NCBI RefSeq assembly: GCF_900185725.1
Contig: NZ_FYAU01000018.1
Location: 218,042-282,041 of the forward strand
Length of the DNA: 64,000 nucleotides
DNA from: Stappia sp. TSB10P1A
GTDB lineage: Bacteria; Pseudomonadota; Alphaproteobacteria; Rhizobiales; Stappiaceae
Direction: 5' to 3'
The notes below the pieces were generated by a model. That model saw nothing but the letters and a program-made list of their open reading frames with translations. It was not told the DNA's origin and ran no database searches. The stretch's first letter is position 1, and every line of letters begins with the position of its first letter. A program made the position numbers and the translations under genes. Below, piece after piece: positions 1 to 13,418 of this stretch.

Positions 1-756
1 CTCGGCTTTCCCCTGTCGCTGCCGCAATACCTCGCCAACCTGACCATGCTGGCGCCGCTTCTCGGCCAGCCCTTCATGGACGGGGCCTATTGGTCCATCG
101 TCGCCGAGATCCTGTTCTACGGCTGGGTGGGGCTGTTGATGCTGGCGGGCCTGTGGTCGCGCCATCAGGTGCTTGTCGCCCTTGTCTGGCTGGCCGTCGC
201 GACGCTCGACCAGGCGGTGATCGGCAGCGATGTCCTGCGCCGTCTGCTGCTGACCGATTTCGCCGGCTTCTTCGCCTTCGGCATGATGCTGCGGGCATGC
301 GAGCGCGGAGAGGCGGGAGCGAGGCTGGTGCTGCTTGCGGCGTTTGTGCAGGCCATTGCCGCCGCGGTGCTGTTCGCCGGCGGGCTGGTCGAGGTCTACC
401 GGGGCGAGCCGTTCCCGCCGCTTGCCGTCGGCGGCATCGTTGCTGTCTCGCTCGTCGTCCTCGCGCTGGCAACGCGGCTGCAGGCGCCCTGGCTGCCTGC
501 CGGTCCGGTCACCGTTGCCGGGCGGGCCACCTATCCCTTCTATCTGCTGCACCAGCATGTCGGCTATGCCGGCTTCTTCCTGCTGGTGCCGGTCATCGGC
601 CTTGCCGGCTCGGCGGCGGTGATCCTTGCCGGGGTCGCGCTGGTATCGCTGCTGCTGACCGTGGGGGTGGAGCGGCCGGCCGCCCGCCTGGTCCGCGGGG
701 CAGGGGAGTGGGTGCGGATGCGGGCGCTGTCGTTCAGGCGTCGCCCGGTGGGCTGA
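1..756 (+). CDS. Acyltransferase 3 (OafA/YrhL-type) family protein, 3' part
   Basis: The reading frame is open from the first base, so the gene begins upstream of the window and only its last 251 codons are here. The visible part is a series of hydrophobic segments with the family's recognisable stretch WSIVAEILFYGWVG near the window start, which matches the later transmembrane half of membrane acyltransferase 3 proteins. Such proteins O-acylate sugars of exopolysaccharide, O-antigen or peptidoglycan at the inner membrane; the acceptor cannot be told from this fragment. The catalytic N-terminal His/Arg region is outside the window. The last 23 bases overlap the 3' end of the convergent trmO gene. 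Confidence 0.85.
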   Translation, partial: LGFPLSLPQYLANLTMLAPLLGQPFMDGAYWSIVAEILFYGWVGLLMLAGLWSRHQVLVALVWLAVATLDQAVIGSDVLRRLLLTDFAGFFAFGMMLRACERGEAGARLVLLAAFVQAIAAAVLFAGGLVEVYRGEPFPPLAVGGIVAVSLVVLALATRLQAPWLPAGPVTVAGRATYPFYLLHQHVGYAGFFLLVPVIGLAGSAAVILAGVALVSLLLTVGVERPAARLVRGAGEWVRMRALSFRRRPVG

Positions 757-1282
757 CCGCCTCTGCGTCTTTCAGGCGCTCGCGCCAGCCTACCCGCGCC
801 TCCGGTACGCTGTCGGTCGTCGCGAAATAGGGCTTGATGTCGATCAGCGGCGTGCCGTTGAGGCAGTCGAGGCCGCGCACCAGGAAACCGTCTTCGGTCA
901 TCTCCAGCATCTGCACCACCGACAGCGACACCGGGTTCGGCCGCACCGGGGCGCGCAGGGCGAAGCAGCCATGGGTCTCGCTGGCGAAGCCGGGCGCGAG
1001 CACGGCAAGGTCGCGGCGCGCGTGATGCATCCAGTAGAGCAGGATCAGGTGGCTGCAGTCCGCCACCGACTTCAGCCCCCTGCGGTATTCCGGCTTCAGC
1101 CGGACGCGGCAGACCGCGTCGCTGCCCCGGCCGTTGCGCGGGCAGTCGGCGCGCCGCGTCCAGGGTGTTTCCACATGGCCGATGAAGACGAGACCGGCGT
1201 CGAACGGCCCCTGCGCCGGGTCGTGGTCGAAGGCCTGTTCGCCGGGCCGTGCCATCATTTCATCTGCGCGCGTGTCGGTCAC
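734..1282 (-). CDS. trmO: tRNA (t6A37) N6-methyltransferase TrmO (TsaA/UPF0066 family)
   Basis: A 182-residue protein of the TrmO/TsaA beta-barrel family, which uses S-adenosylmethionine to methylate N6 of threonylcarbamoyladenosine 37 in some tRNAs. Family hallmarks visible are the N-terminal FIGHVETPW segment, the RNG/RVRLKPEYRRGL stretch, the LILLYWMHHARRD strand, the RPNPVSLSVV core and GTPLIDIKPY. I chose the GTG at 1282 because GAGGAG lies 5-7 bases upstream of it; the frame runs open to an ATG at 1321, but that start has no Shine-Dalgarno sequence. The gene is convergent with the acyltransferase and overlaps it by 23 bp. Length is near that expected for a single-domain TrmO. Confidence 0.88.
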   Translation of the reverse strand: MTDTRADEMMARPGEQAFDHDPAQGPFDAGLVFIGHVETPWTRRADCPRNGRGSDAVCRVRLKPEYRRGLKSVADCSHLILLYWMHHARRDLAVLAPGFASETHGCFALRAPVRPNPVSLSVVQMLEMTEDGFLVRGLDCLNGTPLIDIKPYFATTDSVPEARVGWRERLKDAEAVSPPGDA

Positions 1283-1678
1283 GGCTGTCTCCTCAGTCCA
1301 AGGTCCGCACAGGTATACCATTTGCGCGGGGCGCGGGGTGGTCTTGCCGGTGGCCCCTCCCGGGCGGCACCGGTCGAATCGACCGGGCTTGGGAGCCTTC
1401 CGTTGCGTCGGGTGACTACCTGACAGGAGAAGAAGGGTTCCGGCGTCTACGCACTAAGGGTTGAAAACAAAAGATTAAATTTTGGTCATGTGACTAGTTA
1501 CATTGCCGAATTAGAGTTTCATTAATTCAACCCCGTGAAAATTACCTAGCGCCTCCTACGAGGATGTGCGATCTGCACCACATTATTCCGCAGGGTGAGT
1601 GGGGAAAGATCTGTTCGCGAATGCCGTATTCTGGTCTTGCGAGCGGGCAGTTAAGGCAATCGTCCGAGAGGTGATGAG
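1283..1678. other. Divergent intergenic region between trmO and a chemoreceptor gene
   Basis: No gene is seen. The trmO-proximal half is GC-rich and carries a small hairpin (6-bp stem, CCGGTC/GACCGG, 1370-1386). From about 1455 to 1600 the sequence becomes AT-rich, unlike the surrounding coding DNA, and probably carries the promoter of the chemoreceptor that starts at 1679. No confident -35/-10 pair could be assigned by eye. Confidence 0.5.
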
Positions 1679-3700
1679 ATGGGACTTGGATTTTTCGCGA
1701 ACATGCGGCTGAAGTACAAGATACTCTCCGGGTTCGCCCTGGTGCTGACGATCCTGATCGGAGTGTCGGCCTATAGCTTTATCACCTTCCTCGGGACGTC
1801 CGATCGCATCGGCGCCTATAAGACCAATGTCGAGGCTGCGTCCGCCATGGCGGCCGTGGAGGCCGAGTTCCTGCGCCTCGACGCGGCGGTGCGCGAATAT
1901 TCCGTCTCCTCGAAGGCGGAACTGGCGGAGGTCGCAACGCAGGAGATCGCCAAGCTCGACGCGCTGATGGCGGAGGCGGAGAGGAAGATCGTCGACGATA
2001 GCTGGCGCGGGCTGTTCGACGAGGCCAAGCAGGCGGTCTCGGTCTATACCAAGGATTTCCAGGAAACGCGGCATCTGACCGAGGATTATCTCCAGCAGGT
2101 CGAGAAGACCATGATGCCGAGCGCGGCGAAGTTCATGGAAGATCTCGACGAGATCCTGAAGATCGCCATGGCCGACGGCAACGAGGAGGCGAGGCTCCAT
2201 GTGGAGGCGGCGATCCGCTACGGCCTCAGCGCGCAGCTCAATTCCAACATCGCGCTCGGCTACCAGGACCGCAAGGGACTGGACGCGGCGCAGCGCGACT
2301 TCGACGCCGTCCGGCAGGCACTCGAGCGCCTCGGCGGCACCATGCGGACCCCGCGCGAGCGGGAACTGCATGCGGAGATGACCGAGCTTCTCGGCACCTA
2401 TCGCGCAAGCTTTGCCAAGGCCGTGGAAGACAAGGTGAAGATCGATGAACTGGTCCATGGCGAGATGCTGGAGCAGACCCGCATCCTGCAGAAGGATCTG
2501 AGGATGCTGCGCGAACGGGCGGCGGCGGCCGAGCAGCAGATCGAGACCGAGGTCGCGGACGAGCTGCTGGCGGCGGAGTTCGGCGTCGCGATTGCCGGTA
2601 TCGGCGGCCTGCTGATCGGTGCGGTGATGGCGCTTGTGCTGGGCGGTCAGATCGCCAATCCGGTGCTGGCGATGACCCGGGCCATGACGCGCCTTGCCGG
2701 CGGCGATGTCGATTGCGATATCCCGGCGCGCAGCCGCAAAGACGAAATCGGCGAGATGGCGCGGGCGGTGCAGGTGTTCAAGGAGAACGCCATCGAGAAG
2801 ATCGCGCTGGAGCGCGAGCAGGAGGCGGCGAAGGCGCGCGCCGAGGCCGAGAAGCGGCAGATGATGCAGAATCTCGCCGATGAGTTCGAGCGGGCCGTCG
2901 GCGGCTTCGTCCAGGGGCTCGCCTCCACCTCGACCGAGCTGCAGACCGCTGCCCACACCCTTGCCTCAACCGCAGCGGAGACCAGCGCCCAGTCGACGGC
3001 CGTCTCCGCGGCGTCCGAGGAAGCGGCGGCCAGCGTGCAGTCGGTCGCCTCGGCGGTCGAGGAACTGTCCGCCTCGGTGCGGGAGATCGCCCAGCAGATC
3101 GGCAGCTCCAGCCAGATCTCGCTGCAGGCGGTGACCGAGGCGCAGACCGCCTCGGATCGGATCCAGTCGCTTGCCGCGGCGTCCCAGAGCATCGGCGAGG
3201 TCGTCGGCCTGATCAACGACATTGCCGACCAGACCAACCTGCTCGCCCTCAACGCCACGATCGAGGCGGCGCGGGCGGGCGATGCGGGACGCGGGTTCGC
3301 GGTGGTCGCCTCCGAGGTGAAGCAACTGGCCGAGCAGACCGCGCGGGCGACGTCGCAGATCGCCGATCAGATCTCCCACATGCAGGCGGAGACGAACACG
3401 GCGGTGACCTCGATCGGCAGCGTCTCCAAGGTGATCGACCGGATCAACGAGATCGGCTCGGTGATCGCCTCGGCGGTGGAGGAGCAGAGTTCCGCCACCC
3501 AGGAGATCGCGCGCAACATCCAGCAGGTCGCCACCGGCACCACGGAAGTGTCCAGCAACATCGGCGGGGTCAGCCAGGCCGCCGAGGACACCGGCGCCGC
3601 CGCCGCGCAGGTCCTGTCGGCCTCGGGCGAAGTGTCGCAGCAGTCCGAACGGCTGAAAGGGCAGGTCGACAACTTCCTGCACAAGGTGCGCGCCGCCTGA
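1679..3700 (+). CDS. Methyl-accepting chemotaxis protein (transmembrane chemoreceptor)
   Basis: A 673-residue chemoreceptor that would signal through CheW/CheA at the inner membrane. Order of parts: a short cytoplasmic N-terminus, TM1 (about residues 15-38), a long all-helical periplasmic sensor of about 255 residues with many acidic and Ala/Leu heptads, TM2 (about 299-322), a HAMP linker (about 323-375), then the helical signalling domain. The highly conserved hairpin tip is present ([21 protein letters not shown], about residues 515-535). There is no C-terminal CheR-tethering pentapeptide. The helical-bundle sensor contains no motif from which I can name a ligand. ATG 1679 follows GAGAGG with 7-base spacing. 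No che genes are nearby; the gene is monocistronic with a terminator at 3851-3882. Confidence 0.93.
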   Translation: MGLGFFANMRLKYKILSGFALVLTILIGVSAYSFITFLGTSDRIGAYKTNVEAASAMAAVEAEFLRLDAAVREYSVSSKAELAEVATQEIAKLDALMAEAERKIVDDSWRGLFDEAKQAVSVYTKDFQETRHLTEDYLQQVEKTMMPSAAKFMEDLDEILKIAMADGNEEARLHVEAAIRYGLSAQLNSNIALGYQDRKGLDAAQRDFDAVRQALERLGGTMRTPRERELHAEMTELLGTYRASFAKAVEDKVKIDELVHGEMLEQTRILQKDLRMLRERAAAAEQQIETEVADELLAAEFGVAIAGIGGLLIGAVMALVLGGQIANPVLAMTRAMTRLAGGDVDCDIPARSRKDEIGEMARAVQVFKENAIEKIALEREQEAAKARAEAEKRQMMQNLADEFERAVGGFVQGLASTSTELQTAAHTLASTAAETSAQSTAVSAASEEAAASVQSVASAVEELSASVREIAQQIGSSSQISLQAVTEAQTASDRIQSLAAASQSIGEVVGLINDIADQTNLLALNATIEAARAGDAGRGFAVVASEVKQLAEQTARATSQIADQISHMQAETNTAVTSIGSVSKVIDRINEIGSVIASAVEEQSSATQEIARNIQQVATGTTEVSSNIGGVSQAAEDTGAAAAQVLSASGEVSQQSERLKGQVDNFLHKVRAA

Positions 3701-3710
3701 CGATCCGCCG

Positions 3711-3756
3711 CCGGCATGTGCCGCCCCGCCGCAACGGTCCGGGGGGCACATGCCGG
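3711..3756 (+). repeat. Perfect 12-bp inverted repeat just after the chemoreceptor gene
   Basis: CCGGCATGTGCC (3711-3722) is repeated inverted as GGCACATGCCGG (3745-3756), and GC-rich bases in the loop can lengthen the stem. It has no following T-tract. It could be a 3' mRNA stabilising hairpin; the likely terminator is further on. Confidence 0.6.
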
Positions 3757-3850
3757 AGCGGGCCGCCAATGGCGAACGCGATGCCGCGGCTCCTCTTGGC
3801 GACCCTCTTCTTGGCCGGCCCCTCTTGCAAACACCCCATCGACGGAACCA

Positions 3851-3884
3851 GACGAGGCCGCAGCGCGGCCTCGTCGTCTTTTGC
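3851..3884 (+). terminator. Rho-independent terminator of the chemoreceptor gene
   Basis: A 10-bp GC-rich stem (GACGAGGCCG, 3851-3860, with CGGCCTCGTC, 3866-3875) and 5-base loop are followed by GTCTTTTG. It stands 150 bp past the chemoreceptor stop and before the AT-rich promoter region (about 3930-4040) of the next gene. Confidence 0.8.
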
Positions 3885-4063
3885 TTCGCGGCTCACGTAT
3901 TTCCGTCAAGCCCCTCCGCTCTTTCCGGGGCGTTTCATTATATTCAAATTTTATCCAAATCAATCTCAAAACAACATAAGTAATTAAAGGATCTCGGCGA
4001 CCTTTTGTTTATTCGAATCGTGCTACCCGTGCCGGATCAGGTCTCTTGGTCGGGGAAATCGCA

Positions 4064-5143
4064 ATGTCGAACATGCCAAATACCGAGCTCGTAAACTTCG
4101 AGGCCCTTGCGAACGAGCCGAATATGGCGCGGCGCAACGAACTTGCGTGCAATGTCGCGACGCTGTTCTCGCTGACCTCCGAGAAATGTTCGGACGAGCA
4201 GATCGAAGTCTACGATTCGGTGCTGGTGCGGCTCTCCGACATGGTGGAGACGCAGGCCCGCGCCTTCATCGCCGGTCGCCTCGCCTCGCTGCGGCGGGCG
4301 CCGGAGGAGACCATTCGCCGGCTTGCCGGCGACGAGATCGCCGTCGCCCGCCCGGTGCTGGAGAAGTCCACGGTGCTGCGCGACAGCGATCTGGTGGAGA
4401 TCGTCATGACCCGCGGCGATGACCACAAGCTGGCGATCGCGGCGCGCGAGATCCTGTCGGAAATGGTCACCGACGTGCTGGTCGAGACCGGCAATCTGGT
4501 CGTCCGCCGCACGGTGGCGCGCAATGACGGCGCCAGCCTGTCGAGCGCCGGCGCGCTTGCCCTGATCACGGCTTCGGGTCTCGACGAGGACCTGCAGATG
4601 GCGCTTGCCGATCGCGACGATCTCGACGAACAGGCGGTGTCGACACTGGCGGCGCTGGCAAGCGAACGGGTGCGCGCACGCCTGTTCGACGCCGGCACGT
4701 CCGAGGGCGGCGAGGTCCCGCGTGCCGCCCGTGTCGCCGCGCAGAAGCTCTCCAACGAGTTCTGGCTCGGCCGCTACGATTTCGAGACGGCGATCGGCCG
4801 GGTCTATGCGCTGGCCCGCGGCCCCGGCCTCGACGAGGCGACGCTGCTGCGCTTTGCCGAGGAAGACCGGTTTCCCGAGGCGGTCGCGACCTTCGCGATC
4901 ATCGGCGACATCGGCATCGAAGAGGCCAAGCACTGGATGATGCGCACGGACACCGATCCGTTCCTGATCGTCGCCAAGGCCTCCGATCTTGCGCCGTCCA
5001 CCGTCGAGAAGCTGCTGACCGTCGGCCCGTGGCGCTACCGCCTGCGGGCGCAGGACCGCGCGCGCATCCTGGTCCGCTATCGGGAGATCAAGCCGCACTC
5101 GGCGCGCCTGCTGCTGAGCCAGTGGCACGGCCGGGTCGCCTGA
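4064..5143 (+). CDS. DUF2336 domain-containing protein (copy 1)
   Basis: A 359-residue soluble protein of a mostly alphaproteobacterial family of unknown function (DUF2336). It appears to consist almost entirely of short amphipathic helices in repeated pairs, as in HEAT-like repeat scaffolds. The segment DEIAVARPVLE followed by an LVEI helix (about residues 90-115) is shared with the paralogue at 14352-15440. I start at ATG 4064 because GGGGAA lies 6 bases upstream; a TTG at 4046 is in frame but lacks a ribosome site. There is no signal peptide or membrane segment. The upstream 190 bp is AT-rich and should hold its promoter. It stands alone and ends at a bidirectional terminator. Function is not assigned. 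Confidence 0.85.
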   Translation: MSNMPNTELVNFEALANEPNMARRNELACNVATLFSLTSEKCSDEQIEVYDSVLVRLSDMVETQARAFIAGRLASLRRAPEETIRRLAGDEIAVARPVLEKSTVLRDSDLVEIVMTRGDDHKLAIAAREILSEMVTDVLVETGNLVVRRTVARNDGASLSSAGALALITASGLDEDLQMALADRDDLDEQAVSTLAALASERVRARLFDAGTSEGGEVPRAARVAAQKLSNEFWLGRYDFETAIGRVYALARGPGLDEATLLRFAEEDRFPEAVATFAIIGDIGIEEAKHWMMRTDTDPFLIVAKASDLAPSTVEKLLTVGPWRYRLRAQDRARILVRYREIKPHSARLLLSQWHGRVA

Positions 5144-5172
5144 CCGGCGAGCGCGAAGACCTGACAAGACGG

Positions 5173-5204
5173 AAAACGGGCGGGAACAGGGTCCCGCCCG
5201 CTGT
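5173..5204. terminator. Bidirectional terminator between DUF2336 gene and metH
   Basis: CGGGCGGGA (5177-5185) pairs with TCCCGCCCG (5192-5200). On the minus strand the stem is followed by TTTT (the AAAA at 5173-5176), so it should end sahR-metF-metH transcripts; on the plus strand a weaker T-rich tail follows. Confidence 0.75.
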
Positions 5205-5235
5205 CATTTCACAGCATGTGCTGCAAGGCTGCGGA

Positions 5236-8967
<3,732 letters not shown>

Positions 8968-8975
8968 GATCGGTC

Positions 8976-9893
8976 TCAGGCCGCCTGCTGTTCCAGAGAG
9001 GCCGGGCGCAGGCCCAGCATGTGGCAGATCGCGAGAGTGAGGTCCGCGCGGTTCATGGTGTAGAAGTGGAAGTCGGTGACGCCGCGGTCGACGAGGTCCA
9101 GCACCTGCTCGCTGGCCACCGCCGAGGCGACCAGCTTGCGCGTCTCCGCGTCCTGGTCGAGCCCGGCGAAGCGCCGCGCCAGCCAGTGCGGGATCGAGGT
9201 GCCGCATTTTGCCGAGAACACCATGGTGGTCTCGAAATTGACGATCGGCAGGATGCCCGGAACGATCGGGATGGCGATGCCGGCCGCGCGGACCTTCTCC
9301 AGGAAGGTCTCGAACAGGTCGTTGTTGAAGAAGTACTGGGTGATCGCCCGGGTCGCGCCGGCGTCCACCTTGCGCTTCAGGTTGTCGATCTCCGCCGCCC
9401 AGTCGGGGCTCTCGGGGTGGCGCTCCGGATAGGCGGAGACGGACACCTCGAAATCGTCGGAGACGCGGCGGATGCCGGCCACCAGGTCGGAAGCATAGGC
9501 ATAGCCCTGCGGGTGCGGCTGGTAGATGGCGCCCAGCCCTTCCTGCGGATCGCCGCGCAGGGCCACGATGTGGCGCACGCCGATCTCGTGGTAGCCGCGC
9601 ACGATCTCGTCGACCTCGGCGCGCGAGGAGCCGACACAGGTCAGATGCGCGGCCGGCGCCAGGCGGGTCTCCTTGACCATCCGCTCGACGGTGCGATGGG
9701 TGCGCTCGCGGGTCGAGCCGCCGGCGCCATAGGTCACCGAGACGAAGGAGGGGCCGAGCGGCTCAAGCCGCTGGACGGCCGACCAGAGCGAGGCTTCCAT
9801 CTTGTCGCTCTTCGGCGGAAAGAACTCGAAGGAGACGGAAACGCCGGTTCCCTGGTCCAGCTCGAAGCGGCGGAATCTCTCGGGCGATGACAT
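8976..9893 (-). CDS. metF: Methylenetetrahydrofolate reductase MetF
   Basis: A 305-residue FAD-dependent methylenetetrahydrofolate reductase, which makes the 5-methyl-THF used by the adjacent MetH. The barrel shows [13 protein letters not shown] at the N-terminus with the catalytic Glu, [34 protein letters not shown] and [11 protein letters not shown]. Its ATG begins one base after the sahR stop (TGA-C-ATG), so translation is probably coupled. The MetF-MetH adjacency makes a complete methyl-delivery module for the SAM cycle. Confidence 0.97.
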   Translation of the reverse strand: MSSPERFRRFELDQGTGVSVSFEFFPPKSDKMEASLWSAVQRLEPLGPSFVSVTYGAGGSTRERTHRTVERMVKETRLAPAAHLTCVGSSRAEVDEIVRGYHEIGVRHIVALRGDPQEGLGAIYQPHPQGYAYASDLVAGIRRVSDDFEVSVSAYPERHPESPDWAAEIDNLKRKVDAGATRAITQYFFNNDLFETFLEKVRAAGIAIPIVPGILPIVNFETTMVFSAKCGTSIPHWLARRFAGLDQDAETRKLVASAVASEQVLDLVDRGVTDFHFYTMNRADLTLAICHMLGLRPASLEQQAA

Positions 9894-9894
9894 G

Positions 9895-10953
9895 TCAGGC
9901 GACCTCCTGGGTCAGGCTAAGTTCTGGGAAATCGGAAATGATGCGCGGATCGCGGGCGAGCCAGATGGTGACGGTGAGTCGGTCGGCCTCGCCCGCTTCC
10001 GGGTTGAGGTCGCGGATCTCGGTGACTTCCAGGCCGGCGGCGTGCAGCCAGCGCCCCATCTGCTCGCGCGAGAAGCCGAGGCGGCGATGGGCGTGCTCGT
10101 CGCGCAGGAACTCCAGCGCGTGCGGGGCGAAGTCGACGATCAGCAGCCGGCCGCCGGGCCTGAGCACCCGCGCCGCCTCCTCGATCGCCCGGCCCGGATC
10201 GTCGAGGAAATGCAGCACCTGATGCAGGGTGATCAGGTCGTGGCTTTCGGCCGGAATGTTGAGCGCGTAGATGTCGCCCTGGCGGACCTGCACGTTGCGC
10301 AGGCCCTGGCGGGCGAGATTGGCGCGGGCGACGGTCAGCATGTCGTGGCTGGCGTCGAGGCCGAGTGCCTGCTCATACTGGCCGGCAAAGAGCGAGATCA
10401 GGCTGCCGGTGCCGGTGCCAAGGTCCAGCAACGAGCGGAACGGCCGCTCGCCGACCATCTCGCGCAGGGCCTGCTCGACGGCCGCTTCCGGCACATGCAG
10501 CGAGCGCTCCTGGTCCCAGGTCTTGGCGCGCGAGGCGAAGAAGGCGGCTGCGGCCTCGGCCTTGGCGCGGCGGGTGGCGGCAAGGCGCACCCGGTCGCCG
10601 GCCAGCACCGCGTCCTGCGGATCAAGGCGGGACAGCAGCAGGCGGGCGAGATCGCCCATCGGGCCGTCGCCGAGCCGGTAGAACACCCAGGCCCCTTCCG
10701 GGAAGCGCTGGACGAGGCCGGCCTCGGTCAAGAGCTTGAGATGACGAGAGATTCGCGGCTGGCTCTGGCCGAGGATGACGGTTGCGTCCTTGACGGTCAG
10801 CTCGCCATCGGCCAGCAGGGCCAGAAGGCGCAGCCGCGTGTCCTCGCCGACCGTGCGCAGGCCGGCCAGCAATTGCTCGGCGCTGAGCAGCGGCTCGCCG
10901 GCTGCGGGGGCGGCAGCGGCAGGGAGCGCGGCGGTGTTCGCGTTGGTGGTCAT
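9895..10953 (-). CDS. sahR: SahR-type ArsR regulator fused to a SAM-dependent methyltransferase domain
   Basis: A 352-residue two-domain protein. Residues about 22-100 form an ArsR-type winged helix (LRLLALLADGELTVKDATVILGQSQP, recognition helix PRISRHLKLL). Residues about 135-320 form a class I methyltransferase fold with LLDLGTGTGSL and LLIVDFAPH. This architecture at the head of metF-metH is that of SahR, a repressor of SAM-cycle genes known to sense S-adenosylhomocysteine; by inference the methyltransferase-like domain is the sensor. ATG 10953 is preceded by GAGG with 6-base spacing. The frame stays open to 11070, but a longer start would translate through the operator palindrome at 11003-11018, so I reject it. 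Confidence 0.9.
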   Translation of the reverse strand: MTTNANTAALPAAAAPAAGEPLLSAEQLLAGLRTVGEDTRLRLLALLADGELTVKDATVILGQSQPRISRHLKLLTEAGLVQRFPEGAWVFYRLGDGPMGDLARLLLSRLDPQDAVLAGDRVRLAATRRAKAEAAAAFFASRAKTWDQERSLHVPEAAVEQALREMVGERPFRSLLDLGTGTGSLISLFAGQYEQALGLDASHDMLTVARANLARQGLRNVQVRQGDIYALNIPAESHDLITLHQVLHFLDDPGRAIEEAARVLRPGGRLLIVDFAPHALEFLRDEHAHRRLGFSREQMGRWLHAAGLEVTEIRDLNPEAGEADRLTVTIWLARDPRIISDFPELSLTQEVA

Positions 10954-11002
10954 GCGCATCCTCGGAAGCAGGCCTGCTCGAATTTCAGCATCGCAGGAAG
11001 AT

Positions 11003-11018
11003 ATAAAGATATCTTTAT
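11003..11018. promoter_or_regulatory. 16-bp perfect palindrome, predicted SahR operator
   Basis: ATAAAGATATCTTTAT is a perfect palindrome 50 bp upstream of the sahR start, inside an otherwise GC-rich region. A symmetric AT-rich site before an autogenous ArsR-family gene is the expected operator, controlling sahR-metF-metH. The assignment is inferred from position and symmetry. Confidence 0.8.
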
Positions 11019-11189
11019 GCCTAAATCGATCGAGATGCAAGGGCGGATCGACCTCCCTGCCGCCTTCCACGTGGCAGGTGGCGCCCGCGCGCGGGCCGCG
11101 CCCTCAGGTTATCCCCGGCGCTACGCGGAGGTGATCGCAGACTGGCTGGCCGCCCGAGGGAACCGCTCAAACCCGAGGAAGCTTGGTTT

Positions 11190-13418
11190 TCAGCGGGACT
11201 CGGCCGCCTCCACCAGCGGGTCCTTGACCGGAGCCTGCTCCAGCAACGGGCGGACGGCGCCGGCGATCGCCTGTTTTTCGGCGTCCGTGAAGTGGCGCGG
11301 ATCGGACGGGTCCTGGGCAACGCGGACGGTCACTTCGCGGTGGGCGAAGTGGATGCCGTTGGCCTCGCACAGGTCGCGGATGCCCGAATAGACCACCTTG
11401 CGCAGCTCGAACTGGTCGCCGGGGCGGGTCATGAACTTGACGCGTACGATCATTGCCGAATCCTCCAGCGCCGTGACGCCCTGCGACTTCACCGGCTGCA
11501 GGAATTTCGGTCCGTAGTCGGGATGCTGCATCAGGCTTTCGCCGAACTTCTTGATCAGCTTGCGCATCTTTTCCACGTCCGTTTCGTAGGTGACGCGGAA
11601 GGCCAGCTTCATCACCGCCCAGTCGCGGGAGAAGTTCTTCACGTGCTTGATTTCCCCGAAGGGCACGGTGTTCAGCGGTCCGTTGTGGTGGCGCAGTTGC
11701 ATGGAGCGGATCGAGATCTTCTCGACCGTGCCCTTGACGCTGCCGAGGTCGATATACTCGCCCTTGCGGAAGGCGTCGTCGATCAGGAAGAAGGCGCCGG
11801 AGAAGATGTCGCGGATCAGCGCCTGCGAGCCGAAGCCGACGGCAAGGCCGACGACGCCGGCGCCGGCGAAGAGCGGGGCGATGTCGATGCCGAGATGCGA
11901 CAGCACGATCATGCCGCCGATCACGACGATGGTGATCAGCAGGAAATGGCGGAAAATCGGCAGCAGGGTCGACAGCCGGCTCTGGCCGGGACCGCCGATC
12001 TCGATCTCGTCGCTGCGCTCGCCCGGCTGGCCGCGTTCGCGGTGAAGCTGGCGGTCGATGGTCAGTTCCACCGCCCGGTAGCTCATATAGGCGAGGAAGA
12101 TGACGACGCCGATTTCGAAGAGGTTGCCGACGAGGGAACTCTTGTCGCGGGGATCTATCCCCCAGCGCGACAGCACGTATCCGAGAGCTATCACGGCCGA
12201 CAGGATCGTCGCCCCATGGTCGAGCAGGTTGCGATAGGGCGAACGCCTACCCTCGGCCTCCACCGCCTCGGCGGCGGCCTGCGCCTGCACCGCCTCGCGG
12301 TCCGGCAGTTCGCCGGCCGCTTCCTCCGCCCTTGCCAAATCCTCGCTGCGCCGCGTCTGGCGGCTGGAACTGTCGAGGCGCGGCAGCAGCAGCCGGTCGA
12401 TGACCAGCACCAGCGCGCCATAGGCGGCGGCCCAGATCAGGCCGGCCAGAACCGGCGCGGCGACGAGGCCGATGGCGGCCTCGCGCTCCAGCAAAAGCCG
12501 GCCGGTGGAGACGACGAAGGCAACAGCGAAATAGAGGAGAAGCAGGGGAAGCCAGAGGCGCTGGACCATCCGGCGGTAGCCGTTGTCCCCGTCTGCGTCG
12601 GGGCCGGCAACGAGGCGGCCGAGGGCGCCGCGATGGGCCACCGCCACCCCCGACAGCATCAGGCAGGTGACGCCGACCGAGAGAATCGCCAGCAGCCGGT
12701 GGCCGCCCGGATCGAGGTCCATCGCATCCAGCCATTCGTGCAGCGCAACGGTGACGGCGGCGACCGCGCCGGTCGCCAGCAGCCAGCGATAGAGGCTGAC
12801 GGCGCTGGCCTCGTCGAGGTCCAGCATCCGTATGCCGGCGTTGCCGGGCGACAGGACAGCGGTCAGGACGATGCGAAGAAGCAGAAGGATTCCAAAGCTT
12901 TGCAGGCCGATGAGCAGGGTGACCCGGCCCGCCGCGTGATGCGAGGCCAGGAGGAAGGCGGCGGCCAGGGCGGCGGTATAGAAGGCGGCGACGGCGATCG
13001 CCATCAGGATGGCGCGGGCGATCAGGCGGCTGATGCGGGCCGCGCGCGTCGCCTCGGGCGGGCGGGCCGGCAGCAGCCGGGCGAACAACCAGCGCTCGCA
13101 GGCAGCAAGAGCGAAGCCGCCGACAATGAGCGAGGCGGCGAGCACGCCGAGCGTCGCCAGCAGCCAGTCGGGGTTATCCCCGGCGCGGCCGGCAATGGCA
13201 GCGGAGATCATCGAAGGCATCGCGGCGGCCGCGCCGAGCGTCTCGGCAAGCGCCGCTCGCAGCTCAAGTCCAAGTCGAACCAAGGGTTTATCGGCAGCCA
13301 TCTCCATGGCCGTTGCGCCCTGGGCGGCTGCGGTTCCCGCGCTTGCGGCGATTGCAACCGCGCTCGCAAAAATTCCGGTCCAGTGGCCGCCTGCGACCCG
13401 TCGCGACACCTTGCTCAT
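11190..13418 (-). CDS. MscS-family mechanosensitive ion channel, large multi-TM form
   Basis: A 742-residue inner-membrane channel that would open under hypo-osmotic tension. A signal-like N-terminus ends at TAAAQG (about residue 33). About eight hydrophobic helices follow, in two groups separated by a charged loop (about 345-390). The C-terminal third is the MscS core: pore helix GVVGLAVGFGSQALIRD (about 520-536), the beta domain with EYIDLGSVKGTVEKISIRS, and a cytosolic alpha/beta domain ending near 720. ATG 13418 follows GGGGGA and begins the signal peptide; the frame is open to 13610 but the extension looks non-coding. A 10-bp hairpin lies about 30 bp upstream in the leader. Confidence 0.92.
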   Translation of the reverse strand: MSKVSRRVAGGHWTGIFASAVAIAASAGTAAAQGATAMEMAADKPLVRLGLELRAALAETLGAAAAMPSMISAAIAGRAGDNPDWLLATLGVLAASLIVGGFALAACERWLFARLLPARPPEATRAARISRLIARAILMAIAVAAFYTAALAAAFLLASHHAAGRVTLLIGLQSFGILLLLRIVLTAVLSPGNAGIRMLDLDEASAVSLYRWLLATGAVAAVTVALHEWLDAMDLDPGGHRLLAILSVGVTCLMLSGVAVAHRGALGRLVAGPDADGDNGYRRMVQRLWLPLLLLYFAVAFVVSTGRLLLEREAAIGLVAAPVLAGLIWAAAYGALVLVIDRLLLPRLDSSSRQTRRSEDLARAEEAAGELPDREAVQAQAAAEAVEAEGRRSPYRNLLDHGATILSAVIALGYVLSRWGIDPRDKSSLVGNLFEIGVVIFLAYMSYRAVELTIDRQLHRERGQPGERSDEIEIGGPGQSRLSTLLPIFRHFLLITIVVIGGMIVLSHLGIDIAPLFAGAGVVGLAVGFGSQALIRDIFSGAFFLIDDAFRKGEYIDLGSVKGTVEKISIRSMQLRHHNGPLNTVPFGEIKHVKNFSRDWAVMKLAFRVTYETDVEKMRKLIKKFGESLMQHPDYGPKFLQPVKSQGVTALEDSAMIVRVKFMTRPGDQFELRKVVYSGIRDLCEANGIHFAHREVTVRVAQDPSDPRHFTDAEKQAIAGAVRPLLEQAPVKDPLVEAAESR

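Noticed and set aside
1361..1430. tRNA-like hairpin upstream of the first chemoreceptor
   Set aside because: Only one 6-bp stem with a palindromic centre; no cloverleaf, T-loop GTTCRA or 3' acceptor stem could be built.
10954..11070. Longer N-terminus for the SahR-like protein
   Set aside because: It would translate through the operator palindrome, and ATG 10953 has a properly spaced ribosome site.
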